NCBI GenBank assembly: GCA_963422465.1
Contig: OY730171.1
Span: 930,001-994,000 of the forward strand
DNA length: 64,000 nucleotides
Direction: 5' to 3'
Source of the DNA: Lichina pygmaea
Lineage: Eukaryota > Ascomycota > Lichinomycetes > Lichinales > Lichinaceae
Numbering within the stretch: position 1 is the stretch's first letter; each line of letters begins with the position of its first letter. Position numbers and translations under genes: made by a program. Below the pieces are notes generated by a model. It was not told the origin of the DNA, did no database searches, and saw nothing but the letters and a program-made list of their open reading frames with translations. Below, piece after piece: positions 37,911-48,647 of this stretch.

Positions 37911-40900
37911 GCCTCCCCGACCGCGCGGCGAAGCGACGACGGGCCGCGGCAAGAGCACGGTCGAGTCATTGCGCAACTCTGTCTGGCGGTGACGTCCGTG
38001 CCGCTTGCGGGGCCCCGTTCGGCTTTGCGTCATCCGGGATCCACCTCGTTACGGATCTGCCGGGGCCCAGCCGTACGAGGCTCGGCCCAATCGTCGTCGC
38101 CTTACCGCCACCGATACACCGCTGCTGCGGGACTGTCGTGCTGTGCCCGCGGAAATGGCGCTTGACGACAGTGCCGATGACGCAACCCTCACGGGATGAC
38201 AGGCGAGGCCAGAGGAATGCGCTGGCCCTTGGTGCTGCTGCTGCTGCTCGATGGCGGAAGACACTTCCCCATCCTCATGCCAATCGATTGCTAACTCACC
38301 GAATACGTACGAGAGCTCGGACGTGTTGAGGCGGCAGTCGACGATGACCGCATGGTAGCCTTCCACATGCACGTACGTACCTACCTGATCCCTGCTGCTC
38401 GGCCTAGACCCATTCGGAACGGGCCCGGTACGCCGATCAAGCTCACTGCGGCACGGCTAACCTCGAGACAGTTGCTACGTGCGATGTTTCCACGTTGCAT
38501 GGCGCATGCTGCTGCTGCCGCCACTACTGCTGCCGCCGTAGTCCTTAGGGATAATTCACTCCGGCACCACGAACCAGTGGCCCCTCACGTTCGCTACGCT
38601 CGACGGAGACGTGTCTAGCCGAGTTGGGGCGGCTTACATCTTACACTCGTGACTGGGTGTCTTGGCCTGGACTCGCGCAGCGCTCCAACGGGTGCGAGCA
38701 AGGGAATCTCCAACAGAAACATCTAGCGGCCGATCTAGACTGCGTTGGCACGTTCGAACGGCCGGACGCCATCGCATCGTTAGCTCCGGGCCGAGGACCC
38801 CCACCACAGGGTTCAGAAAAAAGGAAGTCGAGAGGCACAGGCCAAGGACGAAGGGGAGCGTGCGAAAGGCGTCGTTATGGGAAAAGGAAACCATCGTCGG
38901 CGGGAGGAGGAGACCCGGTGCGTGCCTACTCGGGTTTGGTGGCGTCGATCGGAGCGCCATGAGCCCTCAGGCGAGCTGCCACACGAGTAAATCTAGATGT
39001 CACGATATCGCGCCGTCGACGGTCGACACTTCTTCCAGAGAGCCGAAGCATACGCGACCTCTACAGTCTGGCATCCGTCGCCCTTCCAGTCGCTCGCAGC
39101 TGGTCCTGTGGCCGAGAGGAACAGAACCCCAGCGGTTGGTTAAAGTGAGATTGATCCACTTTGCAGGCGAAGAGGCCCAAGCATGCGAGGATCGTGGACT
39201 TTAACAGGTACGAGGCAGACCTGTACGATACGTACCGTACGAAGTACTCTGGACCGTTGTACGTACCGTACGTTGCGTAGCGGTGTTGACACCGCCGCCT
39301 GTCGCCGCCTCTGCCGTGGTCTTGTACTGTACGTATGCGACGCATCCACACGATCATCACCTCCGCGCGGGCAGTGGCTGCTGTTGGCTCGGGAATGCAT
39401 TGATGAGGCCAGCGACGCATTGGCTGATTATCGACGCTTTGCTTATTTCAGAGCTGCCGCTTTGGACAGATCACGAGGAGGAGGAGCGACGGGCGCACGC
39501 TGTACGGGACCGTCTGGATCTGCGCCGCCGCCGGCTTGCCCGAGCGAGGTCGGCCGCCCGCTCGTGAATCGCGCCTCGGGCTCGACCGAACGCGCCAGCG
39601 CGAGATGCCTCGTCGCCCTGGAGGTTAGGGCACCTGAGGCGTCGACCTACCTCGTACGCAAACCGCCTTGCAGACTCGCAAGGACTTACGCAGCATGCGC
39701 CCAGGACGTTGTCTCGTCTCACGGCGGAAACATACTTCGACAGATGAAACAACAAACGCAAACCACTTGACATGCATCCAACAGCCAGCTGTCATGTTAC
39801 TCGGCATTGCGGCCCTCGACGCCATCCTGCTGCCGTTAGGAGCACAGTCGTCGGCGTTTCTCTCCCGCACGTACTGTACGGAAGTACGTATGTACGTATG
39901 TATGTACGTCCGCAAACACGGTGCGACCCGACGGACTCGACTGACAGCATCGGCAAGCGGCAAGGAGGGCGACCGACCGACGACCGTCGTCCCCCCGGTC
40001 CGTTCGGACCAATGGTCGGGCCCGGCGGGGGATTAAACATGGGACCAGGTAGTAGAGGCGCTTCGGTCCATGCGTGGTGGGTAGATGCATGGTACGGAGA
40101 TCTGCCGCTTGCCGAGCACTGTGGAAGGCTGACGACTGACAGCGCTGTCAGGTGGTTAGATTGGACTGCCGCCGTCGACCCGGCCAGATGCGCCTCCCTC
40201 GCACATAAACTTACGTGCCGTACGATACGGAAGGTACGTACGTCGACGAAAGGGCTGCCGGCGGCTGTGCCCAGGCCGGTCCTCGCCGAAACCGGGGCGT
40301 GTCGAGTCGAGGGGGGCAAGTCAAGCCGATGCACCTCGATAAGGCAGCGAGGGGGTACCGGTCACGATGCCACCTGCCGCGGCCATGGAGGCCAAAGACC
40401 GGAGCAGCAGCACAGCTCCCCCACGCCCTACGGCTACCCGGACGCCGAGGCGCCATCATTGGATCCGAGCCCTACGGGACCCTACGGCAGGTCGAGACTA
40501 CCGTCTCCCTGCACCGAAGCCGCTCGACAGTCGAGCGTCCGGACCATCGCACTCTACATACATACGGTGCGGGCCCCGACGCGAGATGTGTCTCACTCGG
40601 CCTTCCGCGGACGAGCTCTTGGCCGGAGAGGAGAGCGAAGATGCAGCGTCAACCGACGAGGTTCGTTTGGATACAGATGAGGACCAACCGACGACTTTCG
40701 TCTGGATACAGATGGAAGACGCGACCCTCGATCGCGGTGAGCGGGCGCTCAGGCGTACGAAGTGCCGTACGCGTTCCTGCTCTTCTTCCCCCTTGCATCT
40801 TGCATCTCGTTCGAATCTCGGTTCCGGCGGACGCACGGAGCTGTAGGTACGTAACGTACGCAGTCTGCGGGTCGCGTTGGAAGCAAGGGGTCGATTGTTC

Positions 40901-41242
40901 AAGCTCCGGGGTCCCTCTGAGGAGGAGGAAGAGAGGTCCCTCTGAGGAGGAGGAAGAGGAGGAAGAGGAAGAAGAGGACCGTCGCGCTCTCTTCTCGTCG
41001 TCAGGACGGATCCGCAGCTTGCCGTTTGGACGGCGGACCATCACAAAAGTGTCATCGGCGCCATTTGCAACGTCGCAGTGCCGCGGGGCTCTACGACCTC
41101 TTTCCCACTTTCCTCTGCTTCTTGGTTTTCATTTCGGAACCGGACGCATCTCCGTGAGGTTAGCGCCGCCGCGAGATCACTTCCTCGTCGTTCGTGCGAC
41201 GGTCGGGTGCGGGAAGGATTTCGCATCCCCACAGTTCCACCC

Positions 41243-41275
<33 letters not shown>

Positions 41276-41805
41276 ACTGTCCCCCTTCCTTACCTATTTC
41301 CGACTTGGTGCGTACGTAAGGACGTACTGAGGTACTACGGCATTGCTTGTTGCGACTGGACCCTACCGAGCAGGCTCTCGGTAGGGCCCATTTTACGCCT
41401 GCTCTCGGGCCGCTTGCCTGGCTGTGGCACCGGCGGAGGAAGACGACGCAGGGATGCGAATTAAGGGAAGCTGGCAGCTAAGTCACATCTCCGTAAACTT
41501 ACCAGCACCATGGAAGGCTTGACGGTGGGAAAGGGCGCGGAGAGAGGCAGATTAGAGAGAGGGACGGTGCCCAAGTTTGAGCTGCACTCTGCCGACGAAG
41601 ACCATTTCAAGCTCGAGAGGAAACACGATGGTCCTCATCATAAGAACGCCGGGCCCGGTCCCGACGTCGGAGGAAAGAACAATGTTTTGATTCGACTTTT
41701 CCGTTCTCTCCTCAAAGGCTTCCTTTGAACAGAGCTGACAAGGTGTTCCTCGAGTCTCGACCTCATGTCTCGGCCCCGTTGCCCTCGTCCCCGAACACAG
41801 TGCCG

Positions 41806-41890
41806 ATAGCAAGCACGCAAGCACGCACGCACGCAAAGCAAGCAAGCAACCACATAGATCAAGCACGCAGATCAAGCAAGCACGCAACAG
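41806..41890. repeat. Tetranucleotide-like tandem (GCAA/GCAC)n
   Basis: Imperfect four-base repeats, ending about 20 bp before the start codon of the receptor gene, so inside its 5' leader. Confidence 0.75.
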
Positions 41891-41912
41891 CAGCACCGCT
41901 CTTGGCCCCATC

Positions 41913-43937
41913 ATGGGCTCAGGATGGGTGCACAACGCGCCGCCCGAGGTCAACGCCATATCTCGATATCCCACCATCCTCGCCGTCTGCATCTCTCTGA
42001 CGGCGGTGATGACGGCCATCATCGCGGTGCGGGGATACGTGCGGGCCGTGATGCTCAAGTCCATCGGCGCGGACGACTGGACCATTCTCTTCTCCGGCGT
42101 AAGTTTGGATTCAAACTCGAGCGACGCGCGCTTCATGGCAGACGTGTTCATATCTACAGTGTGTACTGTGTACTGTACATATCTGTCTTTCGTCTCGAGA
42201 GAAGAACCCCTCCCGTTGTTGGGGGGGGGGGGGGGGGGGGGGGGGGGGAGGGAAAAGGGTCCCACTGACTTGATCTGGGCTAATCGGATCGTGGAATCAG
42301 ATCTGCAGTATCGTCTATAACGCCCTGGCCATCGCACGTACCTCTCTCTCTCTCTCTCTCTTTCACCACTCCTGACACGGTATCTCGTCACCTCTCGCGA
42401 CACGATTCTTAAGGCCGGATGGTGGGGGAAAAGGGGGAGGGACTGATCTCATCTTCGTCTTTCTCCCGTCTAGAATCCCGATGGGGCCTCGGATTGCCGT
42501 TGAAGCTCAGACCAAAGGAGAATACGAACGACTATCGAGAGGTACGTTCTCATCGTCGGGGACTAGGGCCCCCCCCCCCCCCCCAATGACCGCGCGGCGT
42601 GTGCTGTTACGACGGGCGCCCCCAACCCACCGACGCCAACGCGCTGAACGGGAACGACGTCTAGATCAACTTCGCCGGAAGACCCTTCTACATGGTCGGC
42701 ATCACCGGCTTCAAGGTCGCCCTGTGTCTCGCGTACCTCAGGATCGTGCCGCCGAACAAGAAGAGGACCTTCAGGCCCATGATCTGGTTGGTGCTGGTGG
42801 CCTGCGTGCTCTGCCATCTCGCCGGCATCCTGATCCTCGTCTTTCAATGTCTGCCGGTGCGTTGCATGCCCCGTCTGCCCGGCTCGCACCGGCGGTCCTC
42901 TCACTCGTCAGGAGATGGCCCATCTGGGACGCTGACGACGGGGCGCGATCAGGTTCGCAAGTCGCTGCGTCCGGAGACCCCGGGACGGTGTCTCCCGGAC
43001 GACAAGACCTTCTACGGCCTCGCCGCCATCACCATCTTCTTCGACGTCGTCATCTTCCTGCTTCCCATCCCGCTGCTGGTTCGGGTGCAGATCACGACGC
43101 CGCGCAAGGTGGCGCTCATCGGCCTCTTCGTGCTCGGGCTCTTCACGACGGTGTGTTCGGTGCTGCGGATGATCCAGATCATCATCATCTCCAAGAACGG
43201 CAACTCGACCATGCTGGTGCTGTGGGGCGCGATCGAGATGAACGTCGGGGTACGGCCCAGTCCCCCCCTCGCTCCCAGCCTGCAAGCGACCCGACCGGAG
43301 CCGGTCCTGACCCGAGCCGCAGATCATCCTCAGCTGCATCCCGACCTTGACGCCGCTGTTCAAGCTCTTCCGCGACAGGGCGACGCGGCTGGGCTACGTC
43401 GGGGACACGTTCGAGAGCGGCGGCTCGTCCAAGACGGCGACGGAGAACCATCCGATGGACCTGCTCGCCGGCAAGGACCGGAAGCGCACGAGCTACCGCG
43501 CGCACCGCGACAAGCCGGGGCTGGACCCGGAGGGATCGAGCCAGGAATCGATCCTCGGCCTCGACAGCGGCGCCAAGACCGACGGCCTCGTCATCCCGTC
43601 CCCGTCGGCCGCGCCGCCGCCGCCGTCGAGCCAGATGGGCGGCATCCGACAGACGACCGACGTCGAGGTCAAGATCAGCGACGCGTCGCGCAACCCGGCC
43701 TCGTCCGGGCCCATCTCCTCCGCCGGGCTCTCCACCACCGGCGGCAAAGCTCCCCCGCCTCACGGTCCCGGTGGTGCTGGTTCTGGTCATGTCCCTCTCC
43801 ATCATCACCATCGTCATCATCATCATCATCATCCTGCTCCGCCTGCACATCCGCCCTCTTCTCTCACCGCCACGGCTACGGCGTCGGGGCCTGTGCCATC
43901 GACGAGGGGCAGTCACGAGGTAGACCGGTCGTGGTAA
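41913..43937 (+). CDS. Pth11-like rhodopsin-fold integral membrane protein
   Basis: Six exons fit in phase: 41913-42098, 42301-42337, 42474-42541, 42665-42856, 42953-43249, 43323-43937, giving 464 aa. The splices restore family signatures: ADDWTILFSG|ICSIVYNALAIA, Q|SRWGLGLP, INFAGRPFYMVGITGFKVAL, PGRCLPDDKTFYGLAAITIF, and MNVG|IILSCIPTLTPLFKLF. About seven hydrophobic helices cover residues 20-275. The tail is long, Ser/Pro-rich and ends in His clusters (HHHHRHHHHHH). In plant and insect pathogens, members of this family sense surfaces or nutrients upstream of G-protein signalling; here that is inference. No N-terminal CFEM domain. Intron 1 has a G28 run and intron 3 a C16 run. A short upstream open frame (41510-41728) lies in the leader area. 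Confidence 0.88.
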
Positions 43938-44543
43938 GATTCTCGTGCCACTTCCGCAAGCCATCGTCATTGCCGGAGGTGGTGTGATGTTGGTGGTGGT
44001 GGTGGTGTGGCGATGGTAGGTGTGGTGCTTGGCATGGGTCACCGCTGACGAGAACCGCACGGCAAGATTAGAAGTCGTCGCTGCGACTCTTTTCGTCGTC
44101 TCCACCGCCGTCTCATCCCTCCATGCCCGCCCTCCCTCTTTCTTTCTTTCTCTCTCTCTCTCCCTCTCTCTCTCTCCGACAAAAGGCCATTGTACCATAT
44201 CATGTCATGAAGCCGTCCAGTGGTGTACGGTAATGCGAGCCATTGATGTTTCCCGCTTTTCAAGCGATATTCTTCTCACCCTCCTCTCCTTCGTCACGGC
44301 AGGCTTTTGTTGTCGGCGATATCATGAGTGGCCATGTCATGTCACATCCTCTCAAAGTCTGCCTGGCCATTGTCTTCTCCTCCATCTTCTCTCTTCTTGT
44401 CTCTGTGTCTGTTCTTCCGCTGTCTGTCTACGTCTTGCTCTTTCCCTCTCCCATCGAGTATGTTAGATCTACTTGAGCAATCTACGTATTACTTGAGCTG
44501 TCTTAGTCCGGGAACTAAAAATGGGCAGATGGAACATGGCTGT

Positions 44544-44576
<33 letters not shown>

Positions 44577-45307
44577 GACGGGCGGGGGAGAGTGGAGAGA
44601 GATGGTGATGGGTCATTGGATACGGTAGATGGGAGCGTGGGAGTGGGGAGGGGCTGCTTGATAATGTCTACCGGCGTGTTGGGTTTGATGTAGTACAGTA
44701 AGTATGGAAGTACGAGGTAGGCTTGGTGTAATTTTAGGAGACTCGGTGTACGTAGGACGAAGACTCGGGGTCAGGTATCAGTACATACGGTAATCAGAGC
44801 TACCTCGTACGGGAGTACTCCAGCTTGCTCGCCCGTTTCGGGGCCGCGTCGACAATTCCGGCCAAGAACTCTGGAAACGGCGCGGCTGCTGACCGCACCC
44901 TGCTCAGCCTCGACGAGGGGCCGCCAGTGGCTCGCCGATGCCCGCGTTGCCCACAGGCAGTACTGTACTGTACGTACACCACTTCCGGCGCTTCGTCGAG
45001 CCAATTGGCGATGACTTGTCGACCACTGCATGCGTTACGGCAGTGAAAGGAAAGCCGGGGTCGAGGGCGGTGGGAGCGGATTGTCGCGACGGTAATACGT
45101 ACGGTAGGTAGGTAGGTATACGCTCGGTGGGCGAGGAACTGAAAGTGATTCGCCGTCGACGATACCGAGTCGAGGTCCACGTCTCCCAAGAGCTAGGTCG
45201 GTGTCGAAGCAGGAAAGGGAAAAAGCACGATCGAGGGGCGAACGGGCCAGATCAAAGATCCGACCACGTCGATAGACGGTCTGGCGCACGAAGCTCATAC
45301 CGGACCG
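43938..45307. other. Spacer without a recognised gene
   Basis: About 1.4 kb with a CT-rich tract (44140-44177), the longest G run in the window (G32, 44544-44575) and scattered GTAC words. The right part is the promoter side of the DNA glycosylase gene. Confidence 0.55.
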
Positions 45308-46099
45308 ATGAAGCAAGAGGAGGAGGAGGAGGAGGAGGAGGAGGAGGGGGAGGAGGATGGGCACCCGCCCCCGCCTTCTTTCTCGGGCGGCTTGCTCAAG
45401 TACGGCTATTCGGAGCGGATCACCAGGTCGACCGCTCGCCAGGCCACGGGATCGGAGCGCTGCTCCGTCCCATCGACGTCCGTCGAACGCAAAGGAGGCT
45501 CTGGCGTCGGCGATGCCGGGCTGAGAGAGACGAGAGCCGCGGCGGCGGCGACGGCGACGGCGACGCAGACGATCGCATCCGAAGCTCCGTCTCCGAGCAG
45601 GAAACGAAAGCGCGCGCCGAGCAAGTACGCGCCACCGTCGCGATACGCGCACCTGCCACTCCTGGCGGACGCCGTCGCGCCGTCGCTCATCTGCCTCTTC
45701 GTCGGGCTCAACCCCGGCATCCGGACGGCCACGACCGGACACGCGTACTCTCACCCGTCGAACCGGTTCTGGAAGATGTTGCACTCGTCCGGGTGCACGC
45801 CGCGGCAGTGCCACCCGACCGAGGACAAGGACCTGCCGCGGATGTACGGTCTCGGAAACACGAACATCGTGGCTCGGCCGACCCGGGACCAGGCCGAGCT
45901 CCGGCGGCACGAGATGGAAGACGGCGTCGCGGCCCTGGAGGCGAAGGTGCGCGAGTGGAGGCCCGAGGCCGTGTGTCTCGTCGGCAAGGCCATCTGGGAG
46001 AGCGTGTGGAAGGCGAGGCGGGGGAAGAGGATGGCGAAGGGGGAGTTCAGGTACGGATGGCAGGACGAGACACACAACCTCGGAGTCGGTCAGGCCTCG

Positions 46100-46147
<48 letters not shown>

Positions 46148-46387
46148 AAGGACCACAAGGACCACAAGGACCACAAGGACAGAGTCTTCCAGAGCACGGA
46201 CGACAGGGAGCACGGCGCGCGATGGAAAGGCGCTCGAGTCTTCGTGGCCACGTCGACCAGCGGCCTGGCCGCCTCGCCGTCTCCGGCCGAAAGGGAGGAC
46301 ATCTGGCGCCCGCTGGGCGAATGGGTGCGGAAGCGTCGCGACGAAACGCGAGACGGGGATGGGGGGGGGGGAAGGCGAGGTGGATGA
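45308..46387 (+). CDS. G/T(U) mismatch-specific DNA glycosylase, TDG/MUG family
   Basis: One exon, 359 aa. The N-terminus is a Glu run followed by a disordered, basic stretch (SPSRKRKRAPSKY, possible nuclear signal). The catalytic domain starts about residue 115: LPLLADAVAPSLICLFVGLN with the GLNPG motif (134-138), HPSNRFWKMLHSSG, YGLGNTNIVARPTRDQAELR, and PEAVCLVGKAIWESVW. The second active-site segment is FVATSTSGLAA (about 311-321), followed by the usual PAEREDIWRPLGEWV. TDG/MUG enzymes remove thymine or uracil mispaired with G in the nucleus, starting base excision repair. The catalytic Asn sits in GLNPG. A run of 17 Asp plus KDH repeats (residues about 264-293) is inserted between the two motifs; that is not usual for the family. 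The Asp run is a pure GAC microsatellite. Confidence 0.9.
46098..46174 (+). repeat. (GAC)n and ACAAGGACC repeats inside the DNA glycosylase gene
   Basis: Seventeen GAC codons followed by three near-identical AAGGACCAC units. They encode the Asp run and a KDHKDHKDHKD stretch. Confidence 0.95.
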
Positions 46388-46965
46388 CGGGCCGCCGACC
46401 ACCGTGACCACAGTACTCGTACAGTAGGTACAGTAGATAGGTACTGTAGGTAGGTTAGTCCCCACGTCCAAGAGCAATTGCCGTACTGTATGTACAGTAC
46501 AGTACGTACGTGCGAGAAGAATTTGTGTGATCAAAAGGGCTCCCCCCACAGACACGGTGGTCACGACGGTGCACAATCCTGGTCAAGCTTGCGAAGAAAA
46601 GGCTCCCGCACTACGAGGGCTACGGTACCCAGCCTGATGATGATGATGATGATGATGATGGGGTTGAATTGAAGTATGTGTGTGTGTGTGTGTATGTTCT
46701 TTGTACAGTGCAGCAAAGACGACAAGAGCAGAGTACTAGTAGTGCTGTAAAGGACGGTACCGTAGGTGGCAAGGGCACATCTAGCTCTGCAATGACCAGC
46801 GAACGCAAAAGTGGTCTGTCCGCGTTGCCATCCATGATATCTCCTGCGAGGCGGTGCAGCAGCCTTTGATGCTCTCCCTCCCAACCCATCGCATGTTGAA
46901 ACAACGCGAGAACGTGTTCCTCCCCCCCCCCAAAAGCCTCGATTGCAGTATTCCGAGCCTGGTGG
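46388..46965. other. Convergent 3' spacer between TDG-like and Rtc3-like genes
   Basis: About 580 bp. It holds a GTAC patch (46435-46510), a (GAT)n run (46634-46660) and a (GT)n run (46677-46693). Both flanking genes end here. No gene recognised. Confidence 0.6.
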
Positions 46966-47594
46966 CTAGTGGCGGACCATAGGCCCGTCCGACGAGTTCT
47001 TGATGCCGACTTTCTCGCGGCTCTGGGAGGGAGGAGAGAGAGAGAGAGCGGATTGATTGATTAGCCCAAGGTCTTCGTTGGGAACACCAGTCGCCGGGCT
47101 GGTTCTGAGGGGGCCAGGGTTTGACGAGAGATGTGGAAGAGCAAAGGAGGCGTGTACCTCGGTCACCTGCAGTTCTCCGTCTTCCAAGATCTTCCGGAAC
47201 ACAGTGTCCTCGTCGTGGGTGCCAAACTCGTCGTCGAGCGACTGGTGCGACGCCGAATCAAGCTGTCCTTGAGCGCCATGCCTGCGTGGTGATGCTCCGC
47301 ACGATCAGCCGTTGCTCGAGCGACAAGATCACGCGCCGTCGCGACGGACAGTCCCCGATGAAGCTCTGCCCAGCAGCCCTCGAAAGAGCGCGGCCAAGAC
47401 ACCAGTCGTCTCTCGCGAGAGAGTACAACTCACTTGTGCGTCACAAAGACCTTCCAGCCGTTGACGACCTGGGCGAGAGGGATGGTCTTGTCCTGGCGCC
47501 ACTGCTTGAGCTCGTCGGGGTCGTCGACGAAGATGATAAAGTCGTCGCTCTTGCCCTTGTAGTGCACGCGGTTCTGCGCGCTGTTGCCCTTCAT
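46966..47594 (-). CDS. rtc3: Rtc3-like small SBDS-domain protein
   Basis: Three exons fit in phase: 47594-47434, 47281-47158, 47022-46966, giving 113 aa. The product reads MKGNSAQNRVHYKGKSDDFI, IFVDDPDELKQWRQDKTIPL, AQVVNGWKVFVTHK|HGAQG, ASHQSLDDEFGTHDEDTVF, ILEDGELQVTE|SREKVGIK and ends DGPMVRH. Length and pattern match the single-domain SBDS family represented by yeast Rtc3/Hgi1 (YHR087W), an RNA-binding-like fold linked in yeast to telomere capping and stress; its molecular role is not settled. The three splices keep phase and give an uninterrupted domain, so the model is solid. The neighbour is a convergently placed DNA glycosylase. Confidence 0.88.
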
Positions 47595-48073
47595 CGCGAC
47601 GGCTTCGATTCTTCTTTCTCGGGGAGGGCGGAATGAACCGAGACGGTGTCGGTCTTACGACAGATGATGTGTGTGGACACGACGGACGAGGTCTCGGGCA
47701 CTGGTGGGACGCAGTGAAGTGAAGTAGCTGTCGATTGAAGAGTGTTGACGGTAGCGGCGACGTTCAGGCTTGCTACTACTGTACCAGTATAGCAGGCCAT
47801 GGCGGGGCAGTGCGGGGCTACGCTCCACGAAAGACCCTCCTACGTCATGCGGTACGGTACAAACCCGTGCAGCGGAAATAACAGTCGTGAGATACAAGCA
47901 AAAATCACGTGCACAATTGTATTGTCAAAAGATTCAAGCCCGGACCTCAAGCTCATCCGAGCAGAAGAGCTCAGTAGCTAATGATATGACTTCTCAGCCA
48001 TCAGGCATCAGTGCTCTGGCGCCGTTATTTCCGCTAGATTTCTCTTGGGGGGTACGGAGTACAGTACGTAGTA
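47595..48073. other. Upstream region of the rtc3-like gene
   Basis: About 480 bp of leader and promoter sequence of the minus-strand gene. No other feature recognised. Confidence 0.5.
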
Positions 48074-48249
48074 CAGTGTCACGACACAAGTCTGCGTATA
48101 CCAGTACAACCCATCAGCTGCTATCTTCTTAAGTAATGCGACAGAATCAGAGTAACAGCGACAGCAGCAAGTAATGATGTATTGGTCCTCCGGACTAACC
48201 CGAGGTAGATTATACATGAAGGTGTACGCAGACTTGTGTCGTGCCACTG
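48074..48249. mobile_element. MITE, copy 2 (176 bp, TA-flanked)
   Basis: Same family and orientation as the copy at 16905-17088: starts CAGTGTCACGACACAAGTC and ends GTGTCGTGCCACTG, with TA at 48072-48073 and 48250-48251. Compared with copy 1 it lacks the short ACCGGT insertion after TTAAGTA and differs at scattered bases. It has no coding capacity. Confidence 0.85.
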
Positions 48250-48647
48250 TACGAAGTACGACGGTACTGCACTCCCAACAGATCGCCGCCGCTACTTATC
48301 ACGTGCGGGGAAGGTGAATGGAATGATCGAGGAAACACGCTCGTAAAGAGTCATCCTCAGGTCACTCTGTATCTTAATGGACAATCTCAGCATCTGCTAT
48401 CAGCTACTAGCCCAGGATGTCGACTTGCTATCAGAAGTTATAGTACGTAGATACGGACAGCAGCTGAATAGTCATGATGTCCATAACTCAATAGCTGCTC
48501 GTCCTGGTGACGTCCTACACATACGTGATGCCGTGCATCGTGATGGCGCTCGGACGATAGCAAGAGATATTGGACCGGTGAACCACCCCCCCCCCCCCCC
48601 CCCCCCAGCTGTGCTCTCCGGCGGACCGCACCTTGCCAACGACCCCT
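48250..48647. other. Spacer downstream of the RhoGEF gene
   Basis: About 400 bp with a C21 run at 48586-48606, 42 bp before the RhoGEF stop codon. No gene recognised. Confidence 0.55.

Larger units (their letters stand above)
36397..41912. other. Large spacer, 5.5 kb, without a recognised gene
   Basis: It contains the promoter side of the MFS gene, a CCTCCC-rich tract (36830-36912), G24 (37062-37085) and G23 (37180-37202) runs, a GTC/CTC repeat (listed), repeated GTAC patches (38370, 39215-39275, 39865-39910, 40205-40245), a short duplicated TTCGT-TGGATACAGATG word (40663-40715), a GAG/GGAAGA tract (40918-40980) and C27 (41249-41275). Several open frames exceed 100 codons, but frames on both strands compete, composition is biased, and no domain is recognisable. 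I could not support a gene here; a fast-evolving gene with several introns could be missed. Confidence 0.5.

Noticed and set aside
37742-37969. Minus-strand acidic protein (Glu and Asp runs)
   Set aside because: The whole acidic part is the GTC/CTC trinucleotide repeat; nothing conserved flanks it.
38290-38372. Possible exon on the minus strand (HAVIVDCRLNTSELSYVF followed by a GTGAGT-type donor)
   Set aside because: The word looks protein-like, but no partner exon in phase could be found and I do not recognise a family.
38634-38960. Minus-strand frame with a hydrophobic stretch (FVLGLCLSTSFFLNPVVGVL), possible small secreted protein
   Set aside because: The start is uncertain, an opposing open frame is longer, and there is no Cys pattern or conserved motif. 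Expression data would be needed.
40215-41330. Plus-strand open frame of 371 codons
   Set aside because: Composition follows repeats (GAG run, GTAC words, C27 read as Pro). No domain, and frames in other phases are equally long.
31928-43937. Secondary metabolite cluster including the FAD monooxygenase, MFS transporter and Pth11-like receptor
   Set aside because: No core synthase (PKS, NRPS, terpene cyclase) or cluster regulator is present, and a 5.5-kb repeat-rich spacer intervenes.
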